Shown here one piece after another: positions 40,601 to 51,611 of a stretch of DNA of 64,000 nt (positions within the stretch are counted from its first letter, which is position 1; the number at the start of each line of letters is the position of its first letter). The notes beneath the pieces are model-generated. The model searched no databases. It saw only the letters and a list, made by a program, of their open reading frames with translations, and was not told the DNA's origin. The position numbers and the translations under genes were made by a program. This DNA is from Heterocephalus glaber (taxonomy: Eukaryota; Chordata; Mammalia; Rodentia; Bathyergidae): positions 4,318,152 through 4,382,151 of the forward strand of contig NW_004624843.1 of the NCBI RefSeq assembly GCF_000247695.1. The letters are read 5' to 3'.

Positions 40601-43600
40601 CAGTGGCCTCAGGAGGGACAGCAGCAGCCTGGACCAGAGGGCCAGTGTAGGTCAGGGAGGAGGGACCCTACAGGAGTGGGTTTCTGGGGTGGAGTCATGA
40701 AGGGCTAAAGAGAGGTGAAGGAAAAGGGGAAGGAAAGACTGACTACAGGCAATTGTTGAAAATAAACTTGGAGCTGAGTGAGGTGGCACACGCCTGTGAT
40801 CTCAGCACTCAGGCTGCTGAGGCAAGAGAATCACCGAGAGTCGAAGCCAGCCTGGGCTACATAGTGAGTTCAAGGCCAGCCTGCAGTGCATAGTGAGACC
40901 CTGTCTCAAAAAACAAAACAAATTAATAAACTTTGATTGTGTCCCTCACTGAGAAAATAATCACTGGTCAATGTACTCACCTTATATTACTGCCTAAGAA
41001 GGTCCCACAATTTAATAATCTAAAACAACGTACATTTATTAGGTCCCTAACTTCCATTCTAAGCTCCAAGAAGCTCGCAGGTTCTCCTCCCACCTGCCCC
41101 TCCCCCAGTGCAAGGGGGACGGCTCACATAACTTCAAGTCCCGGCGGGAGCGACCAGCCATCCCCATGTCGTGGGGCACCTCATCAACAGCGTCTCTCGT
41201 GGCCCACCCACACCCAAGGGAGGGGGTTACCCAGGCCGGGTAGCTAAAGGCTGGGACTGTTGGAGCTGTCATAGAATTTTGCCTAGCACAGTTGAAAGCT
41301 TAAAAAAATTCAGCTAAGACAAGAGGATCTCAAGTTCAAGTCTAGCCCTGGCAATTTACCAACTTAGACCCTGTCCTGTAAAAAAGAAATTTCTTTTCAA
41401 AAAAGGAAAATACCTAGCACTTGGAAGGCTGAGGCAGGAAGCTTGATGTGCTTTCAAGGCCATCCAAGGCTACATAGTGAGTTCAAGGCCAGTCTGAGCT
41501 ACATAATGAGACCCTGTCTCAAAAAAACAAAAAAAAAGGAAAACAAATACTAAAAATCATTCACTTAATTTTATCACTCAGCAGTAACTATGATCAATAT
41601 ATGGGGACAGACCATTCCGTTTGTCTGTCTGAATACATCTCTCCCTGTGCTATGGAAATTTTAGTAAAATTTACTTCTATAGGATATTTAAATAATCTGC
41701 AGCATGTGGCAGGTCCTTAAAATATTCAGTTGCAAAAAAATGTCACCTTCAACCTCTTGGTCATCATTTGGGATGTGTCTAGAAACTAATGGGAAAAAGC
41801 AAAGCAAAGGAATCATTAACAATGTTACATAAATCACAGATAGCTTTCCTCTCTGGAGTGTGTATCAGGTCTCATGTAGGACTGTAGGACTGAACATATT
41901 AAAACGCAGATTGCACTTAGAGGCTCCATCCCTCAGTCTCCGTGGAGAGTGGGTCCAGGGCCCCTTGTGGAAACCACAACTCGCAGATGCTCGAGTCCCT
42001 CATATAAAATAGTATAAAAGCATCCTCCTGTGGCCTTGACATGATCTCTAGGGCAGAGTCCCCCACCTTTTTGGCACCAGGGACTGGTTTCATGGAGGAT
42101 AGTTTTTCCGTGGATGGGGGCATTACCTTTATTATGTGCTGTACTTGATATTATTACATTGTATTATATAATGAAATCATTACACAACTCACCACTAATA
42201 CAAAGTAGACTTGGAAAATGTGAATCACTTGTTGCAACAATCCTATAATTTAAGTAGGACTCTTGGTATTTTCTTTCAAATGCATCTTTCTTTTTGTTGT
42301 GCCTTTAGTCTTCTGCTGTATAATCATTGAGTCTTTCCACCTTTCCAAAGAAGTTGTCCAGTGACATTTGTTCGTTGCTTAATATGGCCAAGCTTAGCTT
42401 GTCAACTTATCAAACTGTGGCTGAGACAAGTATGCAGTTGGGAGAGGCACAGATGGAAATGATAAATAAACAATGGAGGGGCCACGAACGCACGGGCTAA
42501 AATAAGTGTCAGATTCTGACTTAAAGCCTGCCACCAGCCTTGCAACTTGCTGATAGGGTTTTCTTGTTTGTTTGTTTGTTTTTGGTACCAGGGATTGAAC
42601 TCAGGTCCTTGTGCTTTCGAGACAGGCAGCATAACCACTGAGCTAAATCCCCGGCCCCTCATTGATAGGGTTTTGCTGTGAGTCTGCAAGTGGCTGATTT
42701 ATTCTGGTCTCGTGCAGATGTTAATTTGTAACTGCAGTTTGCTGATGTTAATTTGTATCTGCAGCTGCTCCCCGGCACTAGCATCACCACCTCAGCCCCA
42801 CCTCAGCTCATCAGGCTTGGATTCTCATAGAGAGGGTACAACCTGCATCCCTCGTGTCCCTGTGTGGTTCACAGTAGGGTTCAAATTTCTATGGGAGTCT
42901 AATGCAGCCGCTGATCTGACAGGAGGTGGAGCTTAGGTGGTGATTGGAGCCATGGGGAGTGGCCAGAAATACAGATGAAGTTTTCTTCCCTCCCTCAACT
43001 GCATATATTTATACATGTTATTTGGGAATCTGCTTTTGGTTCTGCTGTTTTTGTTCTGCTTTGTTTTTTTTGGTACCGGGGATCGAACTCGGGTCCTTCT
43101 GCTTGTGCAGCAGGAGGCGAAACCACTGAACCAAATCCCTGGCCCCTGTTCTGTTTTGTTTTGGGTACTGGGGATCGAACTCGGGTCCTTGTGCTTGCAC
43201 AGCAGGTGGCGAAACCACTGAGCTAAATCCCCCGCCCTTGTTTTCATTTTTTGAGTCAGGGTCTTGCTATGCAGTTCAAGCTGACCTTGCACTCACTATA
43301 TAGCCCAGGCTGGCCCCGAACTCGCAGCAATCCTCCTGCCTCAGCCTTCTGAGTGATAGGATTACAGGAGTGCTGTTGGGTTCTTTAGAATTTGATACTG
43401 AGGACTCAGAGCTGGGTGCTGTCATATGTTTGCTTGCCCAGTCCCTTTGCTGGACGCTGACTTGGACCCATTAGGGTGCTTTCCGCTGCGTGAGAGGCTG
43501 TGAGTCAAACCTCCACATGCTGTAAGGGACTCGTCACTGTGTCAAAAAGACGGTCTGGAGGCAGAGTCGGGTCAGAGCCTGCTGACCCAGAGCTCAGGGA

Positions 43601-44026
43601 TCCTCTCTCCAGGACCCCAGAGTTTGCTTGCTCCCGGGGTGGAGGGCTGTCCTTTGTGTTGCTTCCACCCTCAGACTAGGAGCAAGATGCCTGCAGCACT
43701 TCCACCAAATATATTCCTAATTATTTCCATAGGAGAAAATCCTAGGAGTGGAATTGCTGGGTTGAAGGCTATGTTCATTTTTAAGGTTTTTGATTTGTAT
43801 TTTGTCAATACTCAATGGAGCCCACTTCTGCCCATTCAGTCCTTGCTCCCCAGCTCTCAAGCTTGGCCTTCTGATGGGGTCTTTCTCCTCCTGTGTTCCA
43901 GAGACCCTCCAGGACTCTGAGGAGGAGCTGGCCCTCACAACCATATTTCCCAACGGAGACTGTGAAGACCGAGCCCAGGCCGGAGCTGCCCACCCGTCCC
44001 CTGTGCCCACTGGAGACTCGAGATGA
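36710..44026 (+). CDS. C2orf72: C2orf72 orthologue, uncharacterised protein (three coding exons)
   Basis: Exons 36710-37274, 40070-40201 and 43902-44026 join in phase (1 and 1) through GT-AG introns to a 273-residue protein (human about 295). Exon 1 has the conserved block [20 protein letters not shown], an Ala/Glu-rich variable linker, [35 protein letters not shown] and [16 protein letters not shown]. Exon 2 carries [20 protein letters not shown]. Exon 3 is acidic then ends [15 protein letters not shown]...VPTGDSR, as in human. The start at 36710 aligns with the family start. The exon 1 core alternates strands and helices like a small alpha/beta fold, but I see no catalytic motif, signal peptide or membrane segment. 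Function is unknown. The 3' UTR end is unclear; an AATAAA at 46516 is one candidate. Confidence 0.92.
37575..37645 (+). repeat. (TG)n followed by (GTGTAG)n
   Basis: About 18 TG units pass directly into about six GTAGGT hexamers, in C2orf72 intron 1. Confidence 0.97.
38766..38889 (+). mobile_element. B1-like SINE (monomer)
   Basis: 'gccaggcgtggtggcccacg' to 'gagaccctgtctac' with an AAAC tail. 'cactgaaca' is duplicated on both sides. This copy lacks the internal duplication. Confidence 0.92.
39065..39150 (-). mobile_element. ID-like SINE
   Basis: 'ggtactggggatcgaactta', 'cgcttgcaaggcaggcacag', 'cattgagctacatccccaac'. Confidence 0.92.
39209..39299 (-). mobile_element. ID-like SINE
   Basis: Poly-T, 'ggtaccagggatcaaactcc', 'ccactgagctaaatcccagc', with 'gatggttc' on both sides. 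Confidence 0.93.
39672..39833 (-). mobile_element. B1-like SINE with internal duplication
   Basis: 'gctatgcagttcaggctgcc', 'tatgtagcccaggctggcct', 'caggtgtgcgccaccatgcc'. Related 'aacagttt' repeats flank it. Confidence 0.92.
40772..40930 (+). mobile_element. B1-like SINE with internal duplication
   Basis: 'gctgagtgaggtggcacacg', 'gggctacatagtgagttcaa', 'agtgagaccctgtctc', A-rich tail. Confidence 0.9.
41310..41540 (+). mobile_element. B1 fragment plus B1-like SINE
   Basis: 41310-41400 is a diverged B1 3' part ('atctcaagttcaagtctagc', 'agaccctgtcctg'). 41405-41540 is a second 5'-truncated B1 ending 'gagaccctgtctc' and a long A tail. Confidence 0.7.
42045..42985. mobile_element. Old DNA-transposon-like element with both ends
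   Basis: The left end ('gtcccccacctttttggcac', 'cagggactggtttcatggag') and right part ('ctcatcaggcttggattctc', 'taatgcagccgctgatctga', 'gacaggaggtggagcttagg') belong to one familiar ancient mammalian repeat, here about 0.9 kb with a later ID-like SINE inside. I suspect a hAT-type element but do not name the family. No intact transposase frame is seen. Confidence 0.5.
42558..42657 (-). mobile_element. ID-like SINE
   Basis: TTTG-rich tail, 'ggtaccagggattgaactca', 'ccactgagctaaatccccgg'. 'tgatagggtttt' is on both sides. Confidence 0.93.
43061..43238 (-). mobile_element. Two ID-like SINEs in tandem
   Basis: Copies at about 43061-43146 and 43155-43238, both on the - strand and both of the 'ttgtgcagcagg'/'ttgcacagcagg' subtype. 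They are separated only by 'tgttctgttttgtttt', itself a copy of the sequence before the first element, so the second probably landed at or in the target duplication of the first. Confidence 0.92.
43239..43375 (-). mobile_element. B1-like SINE with internal duplication
   Basis: 'gctatgcagttcaagctgac', 'atatagcccaggctggcccc', 'ctgcctcagccttctgagtg'. Directly adjoins the ID-like pair. Confidence 0.88.
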
Positions 44027-44848
44027 AGGCTGGGCCCCGGGGCTGTCACTGGCTCTGCCCCACTGTGCCCCACAGCCTGGGCCAGGCCCTTCTCACCGAG
44101 CTGAGCCCCCATCTCCATGCAGACCTTGGCTGGTGGTGACTACGAAGACCCATCTGCTACAGGGCTGCCACCTTCCCAGTTGCCAGCGGGGCTGCGGGAC
44201 TTCCTGGGACCAGCAGGAAACCTGTCTGTGGGCCCTACTCCCCTTAGTATTCACTCCCCCGTGATCATGGATAGTGAAGTTATTTGGTCTCTCCATGGCC
44301 CAGTTTCTCTAAGCTGCTGAGCTGTGGCATCCTAGGCCGTGCACCCTGGGCACGTGCATGGGAGTACAGCTGGAAAGAGCTGCGGACCCTGCCATCGGAT
44401 CTGGGGTGACTTTGGCTGTGTCACGTGGTCTTGGGCTCGGTTTCCCCATGCACAAGGGGCAGTACCAGCCCAGTGCTTTCCACCTGGGGCCAGACTGCCC
44501 CTCTGGCAGCACTGAAAACACGCGGGCATCAGTGAGACTGTGGGCACCCTGGCACCTCACAGTGTACAGGACACTTTCTCCATCAGCACAGACTTGGTTC
44601 GGTCAAAGTGCCAGCTGTGGCACCTTTGAGAAACTCAGGGAACTGATCCCTTCGCCCCGTGACAGTCTAGGAAGAGGCCTGAGAGCATGGAGCTTCCTGG
44701 GACTTTGGTTCCCAGAAGGAGTGAAAAGAAAGAGTGCATTGTTCCCTGGGGGCGGGGTGGGGGTGCTGCTCAGTCCACAGCCAAGATGCCCATGTGTTGC
44801 GGGGCAGGTCAAAAATAGCTAGCTGCTCATGCCTGTGAGAAGAAAGGG

Positions 44849-44850
<2 letters not shown>

Positions 44851-44906
<56 letters not shown>

Positions 44907-44919
44907 CCTCTCTCTCTCA
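44851..44919 (+). repeat. (CT)n microsatellite
   Basis: About 33 CT units with one CCCC interruption near the right end. Confidence 0.98.
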
Positions 44920-45311
44920 GGCTGACACTCACTTTGTGTGCCAGGGACTTGGAAATGCTGGGAGCCACAGTGCTCAGGAGCAAAGCCGGGGGCCTGGGAT
45001 CCAAGCCTAGGCCCTGCTCTGCACATCAGGCTGAGCCCAGGGTTGGAGCCAACACAGCCTCGAGGTTTCCAGACCCTGTTGTCTGTGTCTGAGTTACGTG
45101 GGGGGGACAGTGTCAGATGGGGTACAGGCCCATCAGGGCCATTGTTTACCCACAGAAGTGATCACCTTTGTGTCTCTCCTCCTCCCTGCTGTCCCTAGAG
45201 AAAGCCAGTCCTGGAACTGCAGGGGCGGCTCCTGATGGTCCCAATCCATTCATTCCTGCATGCCCAGCGAGCGCCTGCACAGTGTTGTGTCCTCTCTCAG
45301 ATGCTGCTGAT

Positions 45312-45432
45312 GGTATATTTTTTCAGTCAGGGTTTGGCTATGTAGCCCAGGCTGGCCTTGAACTCATGGAGATCCTCCTGCCTCAGCCTCCCATGTGCTA
45401 GGATTACAGGCACGTGCCGCCACACCTGGCTT
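45312..45432 (-). mobile_element. B1-like SINE
   Basis: 'ctatgtagcccaggctggcc', 'ctgcctcagcctcccatgtg', 'caggcacgtgccgccacacc'. Confidence 0.9.
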
Positions 45433-45827
45433 TCTCTGCCAAATGGTGGAACAGGAAACCTCTGGCTGAGGGGCTGTGGAATATTAAGGAAGGACCCTTC
45501 CTGATCTGTGCCTTGGTTTCTCCTCTAGGCAGGGAGCCTAGCCCTGTCCCTCAGTGGTGTCACAGAGAGAGTGTGAAGGTGACCAAGACCACGTCTTCCT
45601 TGGGGTTCAGTCCGAATAACGCAGGTCCCAGCAGATGGGACCCAGCTGGTTTCCTTTATGCAAAGGGTGAACTCAAAAGAATTTTGACCCATCGGTTTAC
45701 TGATTTTGTTCTTAAATGGGGAGACTCCGTATTGTTGCAGCTGCTAGATTTTTTTCTATTTCTCTGTTGATTTCTTTGTAATCTGTAATCATTTGGCTGG
45801 AGTTTTATTACTGAGTGGGGGTGAGAA

Positions 45828-45916
45828 GGTTTTTTTTTTTTTGCTACCAGGGATCAAACTTGGGCCCTTGCACTTTCGAGGCAGGTGGTGGAACAACTGA
45901 GCTAAATCCCCAGCCC
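45828..45916 (-). mobile_element. ID-like SINE
   Basis: Poly-T, 'gctaccagggatcaaacttg', 'gagctaaatccccagccc'; 'gagaag' on both sides. Confidence 0.92.
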
Positions 45917-46301
45917 GAGAAGACTTTTAAGTTAGGAATTTGTCTAAGGCCAAGGTTAAAAGTTGTAAAAATCTCTTGTACCTGTTGCCAATATTTCAAA
46001 CAAGAGACTACCCTAAAAAGTCTGGTTTTCTGGGTGGGAGGAGGGACGTCCCATCCCCATCCTGAGCCCTGTCCCACCCTCTGTGTCCCCCAGCCCCGCA
46101 GCCCTCCCTCCTGCCAGCTGCCAGTCCTGGTAGACATTTGAGTTTGCTGGCTGGGGCTGAGTGATAGGTTACAGGGTCTTTTCTTCACTGCTTCCATTAT
46201 TTCTTAGGAATAGGTGAAGAGGAATGGTCTGTGGGGCATTGGGTTCTGCCTCCCGACTCATAGACCAGGTGGGCACTGTCCCTGCTTCCTTGAGCGAGGC
46301 C

Positions 46302-46318
46302 ACATGCGCCCCCTGTAG
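46302..46318 (-). promoter_or_regulatory. CTCF-like motif
   Basis: The reverse complement, CTACAGGGGGCGCATGTG, has the AGGGGGCGC core. Motif match only. Confidence 0.45.
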
Positions 46319-46564
46319 GAAGAGCTGGGTGCTGCTTCCTGGCAGACAGGAAGAGTTGGACGCTGGGGAGGTGAGAGGCCCTTAATTAAGTCGGTCGTCC
46401 CCAGGAGCCAGTGTTGAGGGGCCAGCAGCCAGGCCCATTTGGGCTCTCAGATCCTAATCGCTAATGGGACAATGGTTTACATGCTTCCAACTTGAGTGGA
46501 AAATTCCTTACATCGAATAAAACCGAACAGTACCTCAGTTGGTGTCTTATCAAAAACAGAATGG

Positions 46565-46752
46565 ATAGCTGGGCACTGTGGTCTGTGCCTGGAATCCCAG
46601 CTGCCTGGGAGGCTGAAGCAGGAGGAGTCCAAGTTCAAACCCAGCCTGGGCAATTTAGTGACATAGTGAGACCCTGTCTCAAAACAAAGCAAAGAAGGCT
46701 GGGATGCAGCTCACTGAGAAGTCCCTAGGTTCTCAGTACTGGGGGAAAAAAA
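46565..46752 (+). mobile_element. B1-dID composite SINE
   Basis: 'agctgggcactgtggtctgt', 'ggcaatttagtgacatagtg', 'aggctgggatgcagctcact', 'ggttctcagtactggggg', A tail. Confidence 0.8.
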
Positions 46753-46907
46753 AATTTCCCCTTGATTCTCATAGCAAGTTCCTCAGGGACCAAGGAGCAA
46801 GAAATCTGGGCACCTGGCCAAAGCCTCTGGAATCGCCTTTGGCCTGAATGAAATCTCCACAACTCTGCTGGCTGGAATTGGAAAATAGAAGTAAACTGGT
46901 TTTTGCC

Positions 46908-47205
46908 TTTTCTTTTTCAGTGCTGGAGATTGAGCCCAGGGCTTTTGCATTAAGCTACATTCCCAGCTCTATTTTTTGATTTTTCAAAATTTGAGACAAG
47001 GGGGCCAGGGATTTAGCTTAGTGGCACCGCGCCTGCCTTGCAAGCATAAGGTCATGAATTTGATCCCTGGTAAAAACAAAAAAAAATTTGAGACAAGGTC
47101 TTGCTTAGTCACTAAATTGCCCAGGCTGGCTTGAATTTGCCATCTTCCTGCCTCAGCCTCCTGGAGTGCTAGGAGCCCAGATGTTCACCACCATGCCCAG
47201 TTGGA
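46908..47205 (-). mobile_element. B1-dID composite SINE interrupted by an ID-like SINE
   Basis: The ID-like half ('cagtgctggagattgagccc', 'taagctacattcccagctc') and B1 half ('attgcccaggctggcttgaa', 'ctgcctcagcctcctggagt') of one reverse-strand composite are separated by the + strand insertion at 47001-47082. Confidence 0.82.
47001..47082 (+). mobile_element. ID-like SINE nested in a B1-dID
   Basis: 'gggccagggatttagcttag' to 'aatttgatccctggtaaa', A tail. Perfect duplication 'aaatttgagacaagg' on both sides, made of the host SINE. Confidence 0.93.
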
Positions 47206-48257
47206 AGTAAATATTCAAATGGAGATTTGTGTAGAGACAGGATTCAGTTTGGTACACTTAGTGCTTGTCTGTGTAGCTGCCCATGCTTAGAGGAGCTAAC
47301 CTGGTTTTACCCGAGTCTCAGAGAGACCTGTGTCACTGGGGCCACTGCCCCTTCCCTCGGTGTCGTCTCCAAGAGGAGCCAAACCAGAAACTTCAGATAG
47401 ACGCACAAAGGGGCCAAGAGCCACGGCGGTGGACAGCAGCCCTCAGAGTCCCTGGTCAGCACGGCTGGACTTTGCTCTGTTTGCAGGGCAAACACAGCTG
47501 GGGCGGAGGCCTCTGCCCTGCTTCTGTGTCAGGATCCAGGGCTGGGAAGAGGCAGGACTTGGGGGGGGGGGCCCACTGCGTGACCTGGGGCTTGGGTGGA
47601 AAATGTGCACCCGCAGCAGGGACAGCTGGGACCCTGCTGTGTCCCTCTCCGGAGTCCTCTGGTCCCTGACACTTAGGGCGTGCAGGTGACAGTCAGAGCC
47701 TTGGGAGGAGCCAGTTCTCACTGTCCACTTGTGTGGCTGCAAGAACGGGGCACTTGGCCTTGTCCTTGTGACCGAGCAGTCCCTGGGGTCTCGGTTGGAA
47801 ACCAGGTTCTCAGCCTTGGATCCCTGAGCCATTTCTCTTGCTGGGCAGTTCAGGAGGTCGCAGAGTTGCGTTGCTGGGACCACAACCACTGCCAGCCCCT
47901 TGTCCCCATGAGGCCCAGGTGGTCCCCCCCTCAGCCGAAGCCCACTGGTCTGGTCCGCCCGCCTGGCCTCAGTGGTTCCCAAGGCCCACGAAGTAGGCCC
48001 CGGGCCAGGTCCGATGAAGGTCAGAGTGGGGTCTGGGAGAAAGCCAGGTGAGACCCAGCCCTAGACTTCCAGTTTCTAGGAACTGCAATCAAAAAAAGGA
48101 AAAACAAACAGGTCAAGATTAACTTTAATTTATTTAGTCCAAAATAGTATTGCAACTGTAAATTATTAAAGAGACATTTCCATTCCATTTTGCATGCAAA
48201 GTCATCGAATCCTGTGAGAATTTTACACTTAGAGGCCAATTCAGATATTGCATTTTT

Positions 48258-48378
48258 GCCAGGTGTGGTGGTGCACACCTGTAATCCCAGCTCTCTGGAG
48301 GCTGAGGCAGGAGGATCACTTCGATTTCGAGGCCAGTCTGGACTACGTAGCAAGTCCCTGTCTCAGAAAAATAAATAA
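48258..48378 (+). mobile_element. B1-like SINE (monomer)
   Basis: 'gccaggtgtggtggtgcaca' to 'caagtccctgtctcag', A-rich tail. Confidence 0.92.
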
Positions 48379-48481
48379 ATTTTCATCAGGAATACTTGAT
48401 CTATATTTAGAGTTCATGAAATCTACAGTTGCAAAACTATTCACATCCTCATTGTTCCAAGATCCTAAAAAAGTTTTTCAG

Positions 48482-48556
48482 GGTGGGGGATTTAGCTCAG
48501 TGGCTCCTCCACCTGCCTTGCAAGCACGAGTTCAATCCCCGGTTCCAAAAAAAACT
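48482..48556 (+). mobile_element. ID-like SINE with internal deletion
   Basis: 'ggtgggggatttagctcagt' to 'gttcaatccccggttcc'. The stretch between 'gcaagcacga' and box B is shortened compared with other copies. Confidence 0.88.
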
Positions 48557-49260
48557 TTTCCAGTAACTGAACCATCTGTTCAATTTCAATTAATTTATAA
48601 ATTAAATTTAAAGTAATTAAAATTTCTATTTAATTTCAATTCAGTTCCTCCGTTGTGCTCAGCAGCAGTCGTGGCAGGCTGCTCTCGGCTGGGCTGTCCT
48701 TGCAGACCGCACTGGGGATAGGGCACTCTAGAGGCCCATGATGGGGGTCGCTGCCGTCGCCGCACTCTGCTGACACAGGACAGACCGCCGTCTGGGTCGT
48801 TCATCTCAGAGGGGAGAGAACCCAGGTCCTCCGAGGGCTCCCTGGAACCTTCTGTGCCTCAGTCTACCCAGATCAGCTGCAGCCATGGGATTTATTTCTC
48901 TCTGAGCAAGCATCACCCTGGAGGCCCGTGTCGGTGGCCGCTCTCAGTAAACGCGCTCAGTTCCTGAGACACTGCCCAGCCTCGAGGCCCAGCGGCCACC
49001 AGACCCGCGGTCCTACCGGCCAGAAGGGCCCGCGCCCTCTGCAGGGAAGGCTGAGTCACGCCGGTCTCGGTGACGCCCCCAGCACAGCGCGGCTGGGGCA
49101 GAGCAAGACTTGACTCCGGGGATCCCAGGCTCTAACGCCCCCCTTTTCCGCCCCATCAAGCTGCAGCTAGAGAGGCACCAGGACAGAACACTTCCGAGCC
49201 CCGGGGAGGTAAATGCTCGAGGCTTCGCTACGCCCCAGCTCTCCGCCTCTGAGAGCCTTG

Positions 49261-49279
49261 TGGCCGCCAGGGGGCGCTG
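49261..49279 (+). promoter_or_regulatory. Strong CTCF-like motif
   Basis: TGGCCGCCAGGGGGCGCTG is almost the textbook CTCF consensus on the + strand, about 2.3 kb before the PSMD1 start in a CpG-richer patch. It could mark the upstream boundary of PSMD1. Motif match only. Confidence 0.6.
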
Positions 49280-49554
49280 CAGGACGACACGCGGGTCACT
49301 CCTGATCGCGATTTCCTGCCTTGGCTTTGGCCAAGCCCCAGGCCGGCCCAAACCTGGGTGAGGCCTCGGGTGTCTTCATTGGGGGCCACTCCTAACTTGA
49401 AGGGAGACACTTGCTTATGGCGAAGAGCACACTTTGTAACAATTCTTCTCGTGGTTTCGCTGTGTCCTAAAAAATAAGAAGAGCTCATTCGAGGGTCTTG
49501 GACAGGGCAGGAGTATTACAGCCACAGGTCTTGAGTGCCAGCATTGCACCAATC

Positions 49555-49690
49555 GTTGTGTATCCCAACAGACATTTACTGACCACCTACTGTGTACCTC
49601 ACACTGTGCTAGTTGCACGGGAGAGGGTGAAATTAATAAGATGTGGTCTTGCTCTTGAGCAGTTCCTTATCCAGCTGGGACGGTCAGGGA
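49555..49690 (+). mobile_element. MIR element
   Basis: 'acatttactgaccacctact', 'gtgtacctcacactgtgcta' and 'gtggtcttgctcttgagcag', in MIR order. Confidence 0.75.
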
Positions 49691-50663
49691 AGGTTTCCAG
49701 GGTCCTGAGACCCTGTCGTTAACCAGGGGTGTAAGGGACAGAGGGAAGAACAGGTACCAAGATCAAAGATAGCACGTGGCTAATATGGCCTCTCTGGGTC
49801 ACGGGTGTGGAGTGTGGCCTGGCAGGGCAGAAGGGTGGGTCATAAAGATGGTAAAAGCCCTGGAGGAGGGTCCTGGTCTTACTTGGTTTGGATTGGGTGT
49901 GAAGAATGGGCTGGAAAGCTGCGAGGTGGTAAGCAGGAAGTCAGGGCTGTCAGGAAAGAGGGGGGAGAGGTTAGTTGGCCAATGGGGGAAGGAAGGAGAT
50001 GGCGGTGTGAGACACGAGCTGGTGCTGACTGGGTGAGAGGGAAGACGAGGTCGGCGTCCACAGCTGATGGATGCCCTGCACCCACCCTGAGATCGAGGCG
50101 GGAAACACGAGTGTGGGGACGGCCCTGAGTGCAGCGTGGAGGTCACCGAGTCTAAGGAGCCTGGGAATCATCCCAGCAGAGCTGTGTGGTAGAGGCGTGA
50201 GTCTGGAGCTCAGGAGAGACGGGCTGTGGGCGGGACTGCAGGAACCTGGCCTTGACCATAGCAGTGGAAGGCGCTGAAGTCTCCCAGGAGATAGGGGTGA
50301 GCAGAAGGCTGTGGAAGAAACACAGACGAGAGAAGCATGAGAATAGGGAGACAGGGAGCAGAAGTGATCAGAACTGAGTGCTGCGAAGATTGCGTTGGCC
50401 AAAGAGTTCAGAATGCAATGGAGGGAGCTGCCTCAGGCGAGGAGAGTCAGGCAGGGGGAGGAGGGTCCCCGAGTGGGGAAGACCGGTGTCTGTGCAAGCC
50501 GCCTACTCTGGAGCTCACCTTACCAGCTCCCAGGAGGCTCCGACTGAGGCTGTAGCAATGACAAGCACAGCATCCAAGCTGGAAACAGGACCATCTTCAG
50601 AGAGCCTGCCTCTCTGAAGAGCAGAGTTGGCAAATTCACCACCTCTGTGGCTTCCAAATGTTT

Positions 50664-50740
50664 TCTCCCAGCACCGAGGATCAACTCCAGGGCCTTGCAC
50701 GTGCTGGGAAGTGCTCTGCCACTGAGTCATGCCCAGCCCC
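50664..50740 (-). mobile_element. Old ID-like SINE
   Basis: 'cagcaccgaggatcaactcc', 'agggccttgcacgtgctggg', 'gccactgagtcatgcccagc'. It is closer to the classical rodent ID body than the young copies here. Confidence 0.75.
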
Positions 50741-51611
50741 TTACTTCAGGTTTTCCAAATATGTAAATGTACAGTGTAAACTGTTCCAAAAGTAAATAAA
50801 AATATTTGTTGTTTAATTTTATAATAGACTGCTTGTAGACTCATTATGATACTAAAGTACTCTTTTGAGGGTTCTTTTTGAAATTTATTTTTTATCGGTA
50901 CATTTTATATCACATGATGATCACATTCATCCTAGGGAATTTGCACCTGTACATGATATATCTTGCTGCTTCTTTTTCCCATTCCCATTCCTTCCTTTTA
51001 ATCCCTCTTGAGGTTTTCCTCTGAAGACAGATTTGTTTCTAAAAAAAAAAAAAAAATTAAAGCCACTTCGCTTTCTAAGAAAACACTGGTAGCCCCACCC
51101 CCCAACTCCCAGTCTTGGCTTGGTGGCGGTTGTTGCAGTGAAACCTCCAGGACAGCAGGTAGCGATGTGGACACCGCTCACATGTTCCCCAACACCCTTT
51201 CTCAGCAATGGCGGGTGATGATGGGTCCTCTCTTTGCAGGGGTGGCCATTCTAAAGCCTGATGTCAGGTGCAGACCAGTATTGCCAGTGCGCGGGAGTTC
51301 GAACCTCCAGGAGCGTTACAGAAGACGTAGCCACTTTTTTGTACTCTTTAGTGGGATCTAGAAAGACGGAAGCGGCGCTGAAGACACAGGCCGGGGAAGA
51401 ATCCTCGCGGGGTGGCAGGCGGGGCGGCGGGCAGCCCAGGGGGCGGGCGGGGTCCTGTCCAAGAAGGGAGCCACCGGCCCGAGCAGGCGACTGACTGAGC
51501 AGCGCTCCGGGGGAACGAGGCGGCGCGGCGCAGCGAGCGGGCCTTGAGCTGACAGATACGCGGCGCGACCGAGTCGGCGAGCGAGCGGACTGGCGAGTGC
51601 GGGTCGCAGTC

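Larger units (their letters stand above)
44027..51380. other. C2orf72 3' flank and intergenic block before PSMD1
   Basis: 44027 to about 46520 probably contains the C2orf72 3' UTR. No further gene is recognised. 47285-48050, 48600-49550 and 49700-50660 are unremarkable apart from moderate GC and short chance frames. SINEs, a (CT)n tract, MIR and two CTCF-like motifs are listed separately. Confidence 0.5.
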
